From Nemertoderma westbladi (lineage: Eukaryota > Xenacoelomorpha > Nemertodermatida > Nemertodermatidae), in the NCBI GenBank assembly GCA_032718475.1, contig JAUCBJ010003125.1:1-34758 (forward strand): a DNA stretch of 34,758 nt, read 5' to 3'. A program made the translations under genes and the position numbers. Below the pieces are notes generated by a model, which ran no database searches, was not told where the DNA came from, and saw nothing but the letters and a program-made list of their open reading frames with translations. This document shows, one piece after another, positions 20,530 to 30,410 of this stretch. The stretch's first letter is position 1. Every line of letters begins with the position of its first letter.

Positions 20530-21239
20530 GTAAGTTATTTTTTCATATGCTGGTCAGTTATTTGTTTATATATGACGCGGAATTTGGAAATATATCCTGC
20601 CTCGTAAGTGATTTGGTATATATGCTGCTAAGTTATTTTATATGCTGGTAAATGTTCTGTACGATGACGCTATTATTTATTTGGTATTTAAAATAATAAA
20701 TTTTTACGTACAAAACATAGACCTACACTTTGCGTATTTTTATATAAGTAGAGTAATTCTATCTGGTCGAATAGTGACTCACAGCATCTCAATGTGAAGT
20801 GTCAATGCAGGAATGCAGAAGGCCGATTATACAGTAGTAGTAGTAGTTTAGTAGTAGTAGTCTGGGATAGAGAATGTGAGTTAACACAACCTTACTTCTC
20901 TGCAGTATGGGCCTAACCATTCAGTAGCATTACTAGGCCCTCACTATCATTTTTTCATCAGCACCAGCTGGTGTTTCTATCATTGAGTCTATGGCAATTT
21001 TCGTGTGATGGGCCTACTTTTCGAAATAAATAAAAATTTAATAATTTTTTGTATTCGATTAATATAACTTTCTTTGACTGACGAGCTAATATATGGAGGA
21101 GTTCACCTGATATACATACATAAGACAGTAATAAGCCCTAACTGTCTTCTAACTAATATTATTATCACAAAGTCGGACTCATAATTAATTGCACTTTCAA
21201 ATGTTTTATATTTGTTGATTTAATTACTTTATTTTTAAG
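20530..21239 (+). other. Intron 1 of the SLC18B1-like gene
   Basis: The intron runs from GTAAGT at 20530 to TTTTTAAG at 21239. It contains a near-perfect duplicate of the exon 1 donor region at 20611-20639, a further GTAAGT at 20604-20609, and a TAG-repeat block at 20802-20860 resembling 13502-13557. Confidence 0.75.
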
Positions 21240-22143
21240 GTGTTCGATGTATAATGTATCCAATTGTGGGAAAATACCTCGCAGTAGTCGGAGACAAAAG
21301 TTGTTTGACACTTGGCGCTAGTTTTGGTTCTGTGTGCACCATGCTGTTTGGTATACTGGTCTACTCACCTGATGGAGTGCAATTCGTCACATTGTGTTTC
21401 GTCGTAAAGATGTTCGAGGCTCTAGGAATGAGTGTTGCATTCCTAGCAACGTTCGCTGCAACTGCTTCCCTGTTCCCAACACATCGTCTGTTAATGCTAG
21501 GCTTTGTACAGAATGCAATCACAGTTGGGGTGATGGTCTTCCCAGCCATAGGTGGCTTTCTATATGACTGGGGTGGGTTCATGGTACCATTTGTTGTCGT
21601 TGGAGGCGCGATGCTACTGAACTCGTTTTTGTTGATGGTTGCTATGCCTTCTGTGGAAGCCACTGTTACCAAAAGCGCGTTTTCTCTGTTTGATTTGCTA
21701 CGAGATGGAATGAGTTTGATAGCTTCTGTCACTCAAATATATTTCCTGATGGCGATTGGGTTTTATGATGTTACTTTCAGTTTGCATTTAAAGGATAAGT
21801 TCGGATATACACCATCCACAATCGGGCTGATATTTTTGATTTCTCCATTTATTAACTTTATAGTCGGGATGTCTATGGCAGGTTTGTTACAAAGGTTTCC
21901 GAAAGTCAATCCCCTAACGATAGTGGCTAGTGGCGCACTCATTTTGACTGTAGGCCTACAGCTTATAGGACCAAACCCAATGCTAAACCTACCAACTGAT
22001 ATAGCTGTTGTCCTGTCTGGAGTTGGGCTGTTTGGCACTGCTGGTGGATTGACCTTCGTTCCAAGTATACAGGTTCAGATTAAAGTTGGTCTCCAACGAC
22101 TCGGGTGGCCTGATTGTGTTGAGGCTCATGCAGTGATATCCAG
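21240..22143 (+). CDS. SLC18B1-like MFS transporter, exon 2 (helices 2 to ~10)
   Basis: The exon starts after TTTTTAAG and ends CAG|GTAAGT at 22143/22144, phase 2. It is open for 301 codons. PIVGKYLAVVGDKSCLTLGA is the MFS loop 2-3 region (G-x-x-x-D-x-x-G-x-K/R type), followed by helices 3 to 6, including ITVGVMVFPAIGGFLYDWGG, which is like the helix-5 motif C of antiporters. After the central loop come helices 7 to 10, including GTAGGLTFVPSIQVQIK. Order and length agree with SLC18B1/VAT-like proteins. Reading past the donor stops immediately (TAA), so splicing is required. The next in-phase partner would be the exon at 32933. Confidence 0.85.
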
Positions 22144-23178
22144 GTAAGTCAGTTGTAAAACAACGATTTGGTTGTAATAATGTGATCTGATCTCCAGTAA
22201 TACTTCATAGAATAATAATTTAGTTTGTTTAATAATTAATTATGTAAATATATGGAATATGGGATACACAATGCACATAATGATCCATCAGTCTGTACTT
22301 ATACACCACTATTTAGTTCTATATCGTAACCTAACACAACATGTAGATAAAGCCACATACTACATTTCTCAGTCACTATCTATACAACTTTTCCTTCCCC
22401 TGTTGAAACAAAACAAAATACATCTGATCTGTAGTAAGTCAAAAATATACCTCAGTAATAATATTTTCCCTTGATTTCCATTAATGGTATAATTTTACAT
22501 CTCATTTAAACAATAATTATGCCAATAAGAAATAAACTGCGTCTTTTACATGACTCAACTTCTGAAAAGTTTGTGATTTTCACTTTTGGTTTCATTAATT
22601 ATGACTGCATAATATGGTAAATATCTATTAAATATATACTAAATACGGTGGATATTATTTTGATGATCTCTGTTTCGAAATCACAATCTTTGCAGATGGA
22701 ACAAGGACTTGTTGACGAAATTTAAATAAATTTTTTTGCCTTATTTTTTTACCATTTGGCAACTTTTGTGCACCGGTAGAACAATGAAATCGAAAAAAAG
22801 TAAAAAACGCATCGCCCTATTGTGTTGGGTTGAGCTATTGGTAGCGTTTCATGTGATAAGTAATTGCTAATGTTGATATTCCCTTTTCGTTAAACCCCAG
22901 CATAATCAAATTACTGTAGGTACGGAAGCCAGCATTCAATGCTTAGGGTTACAGTTACTTGTTTTGATGGGTTATTCAATAGTGTCTCCTAAGGTGAATC
23001 ATCTGTTATTATAACAATTGTGGTATGATTTCCAATGAGATATTTGCGAAAATGCCGGGCCGGGATCCTCATCGGGCCGGGCCAAGAACTCAACTTCAAT
23101 TTGGCTGTATTGAGATTCTACTAGTGATGTCGCTCGCTATCATATCTAAGTTGGGAATCCACTGAATTTTGCTTGTTT
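22144..23178 (+). other. Intron 2, first part
   Basis: AT-rich sequence with no gene recognised. A GGGCCGGG direct pair lies at about 23057-23090. The short open frame at 22259-22474 has no recognisable family. Confidence 0.45.
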
Positions 23179-23441
23179 CATATTGCACTAGAGCGGGGTA
23201 GCTCAGTTGGTTGAGCGCCGGGCCTGCAATCTATTGGTTGTAGGTTCAGCGCCGCCAGGGTCCACTCAGCCTTTCATCCACTGGGGTCGATAAAATGAGT
23301 ACCAGTTAAATAACTGGGAGCAAATCTTGGGATAGGAGTAGCGACCACCCCTACCCTCGGGTAGCAGCTATCGAAAGAGGAGCCTTCGGGTCGCCTCCGG
23401 CTTCGGCCGACTGTTTGCTTTTTTTTGCATATTGCACTAGA
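23179..23441 (+). repeat. Perfect 14-bp target-site duplications of a SINE
   Basis: CATATTGCACTAGA occurs at 23179-23192 and at 23428-23441, directly bordering the SINE on each side. Confidence 0.9.
23193..23427 (+). mobile_element. Intact tRNA-derived SINE
   Basis: The 235-bp element begins with a tRNA-like head holding a Pol III A-box TAGCTCAGTTGG (23199-23210) and a B-box-like GGTTCAGCGCC (23243-23253). A central domain contains GTCGATAAAATGAGTACCAG (23286-23305), a motif I associate with several aquatic-invertebrate SINEs. The tail contains CGGGTAGCAGCTATCG and CGGCCGACTGT and ends in a T-rich run. Perfect target duplications show LINE-type insertion into intron 2 that is recent enough not to have decayed. 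The partner LINE is not identified. Confidence 0.9.
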
Positions 23442-24420
23442 ATAGCTACAATACCAGTGTGATGAAAGTCAACACGTAATTCAGTTTTCTTATAGCAACA
23501 TAATATGAAAACTATGCCAGTTTTCACTCATTGAGATCTTTTAAAATTTTTCTTTGTTCGCCCTGGCTCTTTTTAAAACGATAGTTATCAGTAGTAAATG
23601 CATGCCGTAGCGCGGACGGTAGCGCCAAAAATAAGTATATCATCCAAAATGTTTTTTGCAGCCATTATTGCAGTGATTATTCGCCGAATTCATCTTGGGA
23701 AGATTTCATTTCAAATGGGACACATTTATACTGTTTGATAAATTTACTGTAAATAGATATCATCAGAAATTTTATCATTTTATATCGTAGAATAGCTGCA
23801 TTTGCTGCTCAGCAGTCGATGCATAACCGTATAGCTGCATGGTCTGGTTGGGTCTTTAAGTTTTGGTGCAAAGAATAGGTTAGAAACCATGTTGTTGGTT
23901 TATAAGTGGGGTGTGTGTATGGTGGCTCATGGAGACCAAAGTAATTAAACCAAGACCGTAGTAATAAACTGGCAAGAAAATGAAGATATGATGCTGCTTT
24001 TGATGAATTAATTGCATATATATTGCTGCATGAAATTTTCAATAGCATTCTTAGATAGATTCCCCATTCCGAAAAGTATATCTTTACGAGCTGAATCTAC
24101 AAGCTCAGCTGAAGCAATTTCGGGGTCACAAAGTAGTCTCCAACAACCTTGGATGTTCAGAACCATCAAACGACTGTTACTTATGACATAAGAGTAGTGA
24201 TAAATGCCTGAACTTGTTTGAATAGTTGAGCATCCTCACAACCCTCGCAAAGAGCTTCATCATTGTTTAGCATCATTGATCATCATCATAGTTTGAACAA
24301 GTAAGGTTGGCATAGGCCTGTACGTAGGCTGCACAACTCACGCTGACTGCTGACTGCTAACTACTGAAACTGATAGACCAACTGACTGACTTTATCTCAT
24401 ACTGCTATACTGTCTCTTTT
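23442..24420. other. Intron DNA and probable LINE 5' untranslated region
   Basis: No gene is recognised. The minus-strand open frame at 23809-24048 matches nothing I know. The several hundred bases before 24421 probably belong to the following LINE, but its 5' end cannot be set because no target duplication was found. A CTGACTGCTGACTGCTAACT repeat lies near 24341-24361. Confidence 0.4.
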
Positions 24421-25833
24421 ATGGATTCTTTTAGTTCGGCCCCTGCCGACCTTAGACCTGTCGACCCTTTGGGTTTTGGTGGAAACGTCCCTTCTTCCTC
24501 GCAACCGGGTGAGGTAGGCGATGGCTGGACTCCGGAGGGTAGTTGCATGGATACTTCTGGTACCGTTTACGCTCCCGGTACCGGTACGGCCGCGGCCGGT
24601 ATAGATGCTGTTATCCTTTCTGACAGTACTTGCCTTGTCAATACATGCCTTGCCTCATTGTTGCAGTGTATCTCCTGTCATACTGATGATGTCGCATCTG
24701 AAGTTTGTCTGTCAAACTTCCCGGCGGATGAAATCTACATTGCGAAGCAACAACTCTGTCGGCGCGCTAGTCTAGAGTGTGTGAATCGGAACGACACGAA
24801 AGACCGTACTGCCGCAATGGCGAATGTACGTGATTTGTTGGAGAAGCTTCATGAGCTGGATAAAGCGGGTAAACTACCGTTGATTACCGTTGAGGCCCTG
24901 GCGGCCCTCAGGTTGCCTGCGGTTGGGACTCTATCCTCCAGTTCCGGTAAGTCAGGAGATAGAACCTCACTGTTTAACTGTAAGATTGCTGATGTTGATA
25001 TTTCTGAGAGAATCAGTTCCGTTGATAAGAAAATAGATGACTTTCAGAAATCTGTAATCGACAAACTCAAGTCTATAGAGTCACATGTTTCTGCTAAGGC
25101 TACAGGAGCAGGAGGGGCCGTTGCGTGTTCCGTTCCGTCGCAGCTACCTCCTCCCCCAGTTGGCTTTATTCCGCCAGATACTTCTCGCACCTTCAGGGAG
25201 GTAGTAACCTCTAGACGTTCGTCACCGAGATTTGCTCGGAACTCAGGGCATCCCTATAGCACCTCCGTTTCTCAATTGCGGTTCCCTACCACTCCGGCAG
25301 TGGTTGGTGTTAATAGCTCCGAGGCTGCCGGTAGACAGCCTGGAGCTGAGCCTGGGAGTCAGCCAGGGAGTGCTAAGCGACCTCGTTTTTCGCCATCGAT
25401 CCCGGCTACAGAAACTGGAACTGTTAATTCACGGTCGCGTACCGATTCTGAGGGCGACCAGTTCCCGAAATACCGAAGGTCTCGTCCTGAGTACATCGTA
25501 GGCTTAGGAAGAAAGCCCGACGATAAGGGGATGTCTGGTAAAACATTTAAGTCGAAAGTTGCTCCTGCTGAGATTTTTGTGTTTAGAATGGATAGTGAGA
25601 CAACACCACAGGACATTGTAGACGACTTGGGAGCCAGCAATATAAAGATTCCGCTTAGCTTTGTTTCGAGGATCTCTAATAAAGAGTCTAGGAGTGCTAG
25701 TTTTAAGGTTGGAATTCCCAGTAACCTCCTTGAAATGGCGCTTGATCCCTTGGTATGGCCCCCGGGGGCTTGTGTTCGTAAATGGATATATTATGCTAGG
25801 AGCGGAGGGGATGGCGGGGGCCGGAGGGCTTAA
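24421..25833 (+). CDS. LINE ORF1 RNA-binding protein, 470 aa
   Basis: The frame is uninterrupted from ATG to TAA. Residues about 60-180 form a helical Cys-containing domain (VSEVC-like segments, AAMANVRDLLEKLHELDKAG) common in ORF1 proteins of aquatic-animal LINEs. A short coiled coil (ISSVDKKIDDFQKSVIDKL) and a Pro/Ser/Arg-rich disordered stretch follow. The C-terminal 100 residues look like the RRM-type fold (EIFVFRMDSETTPQDIVDDL; ending LDPLVWPPGACVRKWIYY). ORF1 proteins bind element RNA and act as chaperones in the RNP; that role is family knowledge. ORF2's first ATG lies 52 bp downstream. GC content is higher than in ORF2. Confidence 0.8.
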   Translation: MDSFSSAPADLRPVDPLGFGGNVPSSSQPGEVGDGWTPEGSCMDTSGTVYAPGTGTAAAGIDAVILSDSTCLVNTCLASLLQCISCHTDDVASEVCLSNFPADEIYIAKQQLCRRASLECVNRNDTKDRTAAMANVRDLLEKLHELDKAGKLPLITVEALAALRLPAVGTLSSSSGKSGDRTSLFNCKIADVDISERISSVDKKIDDFQKSVIDKLKSIESHVSAKATGAGGAVACSVPSQLPPPPVGFIPPDTSRTFREVVTSRRSSPRFARNSGHPYSTSVSQLRFPTTPAVVGVNSSEAAGRQPGAEPGSQPGSAKRPRFSPSIPATETGTVNSRSRTDSEGDQFPKYRRSRPEYIVGLGRKPDDKGMSGKTFKSKVAPAEIFVFRMDSETTPQDIVDDLGASNIKIPLSFVSRISNKESRSASFKVGIPSNLLEMALDPLVWPPGACVRKWIYYARSGGDGGGRRA

Positions 25834-25885
25834 GCAATAGCTACGTGTATATATATATATAGATTTGTATTTTTTATACTTTAAT

Positions 25886-26613
25886 ATGGCCAGTAACTCT
25901 CAAAACAATGGTTACAATTTTAGAATTTACTCCTATAACAGCAGGGGGTTTTCTTCTGATAGAAGTGAGTTTATAAAAATATTAGCCTGTAGTGCTGATA
26001 TAATTTGCATTCAGGAACATTTTATTCTTAAAAATAATGTAAATTACATAAAGAAACATTTTCCCGATTTTGAGTGCTATTTTGAACCTTCTTATTTTTC
26101 AGATTCTAATGTTGCTGGACAGCATGGAAGGCAAATGGCTGGGTTATGTTTTTTAGTGCGTAAATCACTTTTGAAGTATGTGGTATCGGTTACCACAGAT
26201 AATAGACGTTTATTGGCTTTAAAATTATTATTTCCCAATTCAAGGGAAATTATTTTACTAAATACGTACTTCCCAGTCGATACCAGGCATTCAGATATAG
26301 TTTCTGACGAATTTTTATTATTGTGCAATGATATCAATCGCATTGTAAGTGCCTCTTCTTCGAACAATGTAATTATAGCTGGAGATCTTAATTCTGATTT
26401 TTTGCGTCAATCAGTGTCAATCATGTCAATTATTTGCAAAAATTTATTCGTGATTTTAATCTAAATATTGCATGGGATACTTACAATGTTGATTTTACGC
26501 ATATTTGTGTGATTAATGATACAGTATATACTTCCACTATTGATCATTTTTTGATTTCAGACTCAGTGCTTAATGCAGGCATTGAGGCGGGAGTGGTTCA
26601 CTCAGGTGCCAAC
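25886..26613 (+). pseudogene. LINE ORF2 5' part: apurinic-type endonuclease, frameshifted and interrupted
   Basis: The ATG at 25886 (MASNSQNNGYNF) is preferred to an upstream TTG. Catalytic features include IYSYNSRGF, IICIQEHF (Glu), LLNTYFPVDTR and IIAGDLNSDF (Asp/Asn). The frame is lost near 26410-26430; the next frame continues with QKFIRDFNLNIAWDTYN and IDHFLISDSVL. Only one base pair need be missing to explain this. The reading then stops at the inserted DNA element after HSGAN, immediately before the last nuclease motif, which lies beyond the insertion at 28059. Confidence 0.85.
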
Positions 26614-28058
26614 TAGTGTTGAGAACTGAATCAATTTTGACTAATTTCAGTTACAGTTACAGTTTCAGTATTCAAAGTTTTGCATTTCAGTTACAGTTAC
26701 AGTTTCAGTATTACAAAGTGTAACATTTCAGTTACAGTTACAGTTTCAGTATTATAAAATTGAGCATTTCAGTTTCAGTTACAGTTTTGATCGTGATAAA
26801 ATTCAGTTACAGTTTCAGTTATAGATTCAATATCTGTATGATCTCATGTAGTAAGCAGTCATTGAATTAATGTAGTCTCATCGGGGCTGGGTGCATTGCA
26901 GTCACTTGCCCAATGAGTCACTTGCCCAAAAAATCAAACGAATCACTTGCCAAATAAAAAAAATATATCTGAAACTAAAAATGAGGCACTTTAATATATT
27001 ACTGTAATATACGCTAATAATAATGTTCATTACGAAACGTCCTCTTTCTAGAGCTAATAGGTAGTTATTGTAGGAAAGTTGGACCCACTCTATGGTAATG
27101 TTTTGTAACTAATATACTGACAGTATGTAATGAAAGTGGCACGTCACAAGATCACACTAACGGCACCCACATTTTAATGTACATGTTGTTTCAGTGCTTG
27201 TACAGTACTGTTATCATTTATTGTTTTGGTTATAAAAGCCATGCTTCTGAATCCTGCTCATTTTCCTTAATTCGAAATTTGTTTTAGTAATCATATATTT
27301 ATTGTTTTGGTTAGACCCACCTCGATAGGCTGCTCCTTTCACTTTTAAGTTTAATTTTGTAATTTATAATGGTAAACTTGATCAAAATTTAATTTCCAGT
27401 GTGCCTCTAGTGTGATTGTGATATTAATAGTACCGGTAACATTAATAATTCATAATGTAAAATATATATCCGTTAAAATCCCTCTACCAATAGGCCTAAC
27501 TTTTCTTCGTTTATATAAAACATTTACATTTAATATGAAGCAAAAGTGGTGATAAGGCTGATAATAGTCTAATAGTTGAGCCAGATAAACATAGACTATA
27601 TGCTACTGTAGATCATCGTTCACTACTTGACTCGCCAAATAAATCACATTTGAGCTAAAGTGGACAGTGGGTCTTTTTTATTGTGGAATAATATGGTTTT
27701 GTTCAGAAGTGGAAAAAATGAGATTGTTTTTTATAACAATGTTTTAAAAATGATACCTATGGTAACCACTGTTATTCATTTATTAAACTATACTCTATAC
27801 TTTATTACAATACTGTTTTAAATGCTCATTCATGTTAATTGTGTGATTGAGAACTGAATCGGATTTTGTTAATTTCAGTTTCAGTTACAGTTACAGTATT
27901 CAAAATTCGTAATTACAGTTTCAGTTACAGTTACAGTATTCAAAATTCGCAATTACAGTTACAGTTATAGTTACAGTATCAAAAAATCATCAAAATCATT
28001 CAGTTACAGTTGCAGTTACAGTATAATTACAGTTACAGTTCTCAACACTAGTGCCAAC
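26606..28058. repeat. 8-bp target-site duplications of the hAT-type insertion
   Basis: GTGCCAAC occurs at 26606-26613 and at 28051-28058, flanking the inserted element on both sides. Removing the element and one copy rejoins the ORF2 frame exactly. Confidence 0.95.
26614..28050. mobile_element. Non-autonomous hAT-type DNA transposon (1437 bp) inside LINE ORF2
   Basis: Terminal inverted repeats TAGTGTTGAGAACTG at 26614-26628 and 28036-28050 are perfect, and the target duplication is 8 bp; together these are the hallmark of hAT elements. Subterminal zones on both sides are arrays of CAGTTACAGTTTCAGT-type hexamer units in plus orientation. The interior has no transposase frame, three CACTTGCC motifs near 26898-26950, and AT-rich filler. 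It must be mobilised in trans if at all. Confidence 0.93.
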
Positions 28059-30410
28059 CTGTCTGACCATAACCCTATTTATTTTAAATTTTTGGTTGAA
28101 GGTTTGACTGAATCAGCAGTATCTAGAAACATACCGTCCAAACCAAATTTTTTACGGGCGAATGATGATGAGAAATCTTTATTTAAATCTAATTTAAGTG
28201 AGCGATTAAGTTCAATATCATTGCATTGCAGTACTTGTAATAATTTACTGTGTGATAATCCTGCGCATATTAATAATATTGATGAGTATACTAGTGATAT
28301 CTTGAGTGCTCTGAATGATGCCGCAGGGGTATTGCCCCAAACTGGGGGTATTTCTAATGACGGTAATAAGCGTCACACTTTACCTGGTTGGAACGAGCAT
28401 GTGCGTCCGTACAAAGATGACGCAATATTTTGGCACAGCCTGTGGGTGTCTGCAGGTAGACCAAGTGCAAGTGCGAGCAATCTATACCATATGCGGCGGT
28501 CGTCCAGAGCGCAATATCAGTATGCCGTACGTAGACTTAAGCGTCAAGTTGATATTGTGAATAAAGATAAATTATTACAGTCATGTTTGTCTAATAGTAG
28601 CGTGGATTTATTTTCAGAGATAAAGAGATTGCGAGGTAATTGTACTTCAGGTTGTAGTACGTCGGTTGATGGCAAGACTGACGATATTTCTATCGCTAAT
28701 CATTTCGGTGCAATTTATAGTAATTTATATAATCAAGGTTATGAGTCTGATTTACCTTTATTAGATGGTAAAATTAAGGATATTTTATTAGATTATTCGT
28801 TACAAGAACATGATACTATCTCTCCTCAGTTAGTTTCTGCAGCCATTGGCAAACTCAAGTCTGCCAAGTCTGATGTTGATACTGAATTTAATTCCGATTG
28901 TTTAAAAAATGCTAATGACGATTTAGCCATGCATTTAGCTCAATTGTTCAATTCTTTCCTTTTACATGGTTATGTCCCATTGCTATTATTGAAATTTGCT
29001 TTAATTCCACTTATTAAGAATAAATTAGGTAGCCATACGTCATCTACTAATTACCGTGCTATAGCTATTTCTTCTTTGATTGTTAAGGTGTTTGAATGGG
29101 TAATGTTGCTTTCCCAGGATAATGTATTTAAGAATGATGAATTACAGTTTGGTTTCCTACGTAATTCTAGTACCTCAATGTGCAGCTGGGCGGCCAAGGA
29201 AACGATATCTTTTTACCAGCGGTTCTCTACCCCTGTGTTTGGGTGCCTGCTTGACCTTACGAAGGCATTTGATATGGTCGAGTGGCAATCATTATTTTTA
29301 GAATTATTAGATAAGGGGTTTTCGCCACTTTTTCTGCGTGCACTAATTTCGATGTACAAAGGTCAGTGCGGTTTTGTTAGATGGGGTTCTGCCTGCTCCA
29401 CTACTTTTAGTATTTCAAATGGCGTTAAACAAGGCTCGGTGGCTTCCCCGATTTTGTTTTGTGTTTTGATAAATAAATTAATTGTACGGCTAAGAGAAAG
29501 TAAGATTGGTTGTCATTTAGGTTCTAGATACCTTGGTGTTTTCGTATATGCAGATGATATTTTTCTTTTGTGTCCATCTATTATTGGTTTACAAAAGATG
29601 ATTTCGACATGTGATAATTTTGCTAAAGAATTTAATATGTGCTTTAGTACAAATGTAGATGCTAGTAAAAGCAAGTCGAAGTGTATCCCATTTGGTTTTA
29701 ATTGGAACCCACCCGGTGCTAAGGTTTATATTCGTTCTGTTTATTTGCCATGGGTTAAAGAGGCCACGCATTTGGGTAACATATTTGATTCAGGTTGTAA
29801 GTTCAGTAGCGATATTTTACGTAAAAGGGGAATATTTATTGGTAGGTTGAATTGTTTAAGGCAAGAATTCATGTTTGCACATCCATATAGTTTATCAAAA
29901 ATTCTGCGAATTTATACAACGAGTTTTTATGGGAGTAATCTTTGGGACCTTTGGGGGGATTCTTGCCGTAAAATGGTAACTAGCTGGAATATTAATATGC
30001 CATTAGTTTGGGGGCTTCCATATAATTCTCATAGATTTTTGGTAGAGGGTTTGATCGATTTTCCGTATCCGTTATCTATGTTGTGCAGTCGTTTTGTAAC
30101 TTTTGCAAAGTCGTTATTAACTTCTGATAAACCATCTATTCGTTTTCTTGGTAATGTTACTCTATTTGATTGTAGGTCCGTCAGTGGCTCTAATTTGAGA
30201 CACATCGCTGATAAGTGTAAAGTTCGTTTTGATAATTTATCGTCCAAACTATGCAATAACGTTTCTTGGTTTACCTCCCACGAACATTTACCAGTTATTA
30301 ATATGTGCCGTGAATTAATTGAGTGCAGAGTTAGTGGCGCAGAAACTTATATTCCTGGTTTTGATAGATCTGAACTGGATGACATTCTCAATTATATTTC
30401 CACGAATTGA
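28059..30410 (+). pseudogene. LINE ORF2 3' part: last endonuclease motif, reverse transcriptase, C-terminus
   Basis: The open frame starts with LSDHNPIYFKF, the Ser-Asp-His endonuclease motif, directly after the right target duplication. A linker (LPGWNEHVRPYKDDAIFWH) and the RT follow: LIPLIKNK and NYRAIAISSLIVKVFE (fingers), GCLLDLTKAFDMVEW (motif A Asp), NGVKQGSVASPILFCVLINK (motif B), VYADDIFLLCPS (motif C) and a C-terminal domain ending LDDILNYISTN. All RT catalytic residues are intact, with no stop in over 780 codons. The apparent TTG start at 28092 is not biological; the part is cut off only by the DNA insertion. Confidence 0.88.

Noticed and set aside
23193-23264. Functional tRNA gene
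   Set aside because: A- and B-boxes are present, but the acceptor stem does not close and the sequence continues into SINE core and tail with target duplications around the whole unit.
28092-28094. Start codon for the LINE RT part
   Set aside because: It is a TTG; the frame is open back to the right target duplication at 28059 and is simply the continuation of ORF2.
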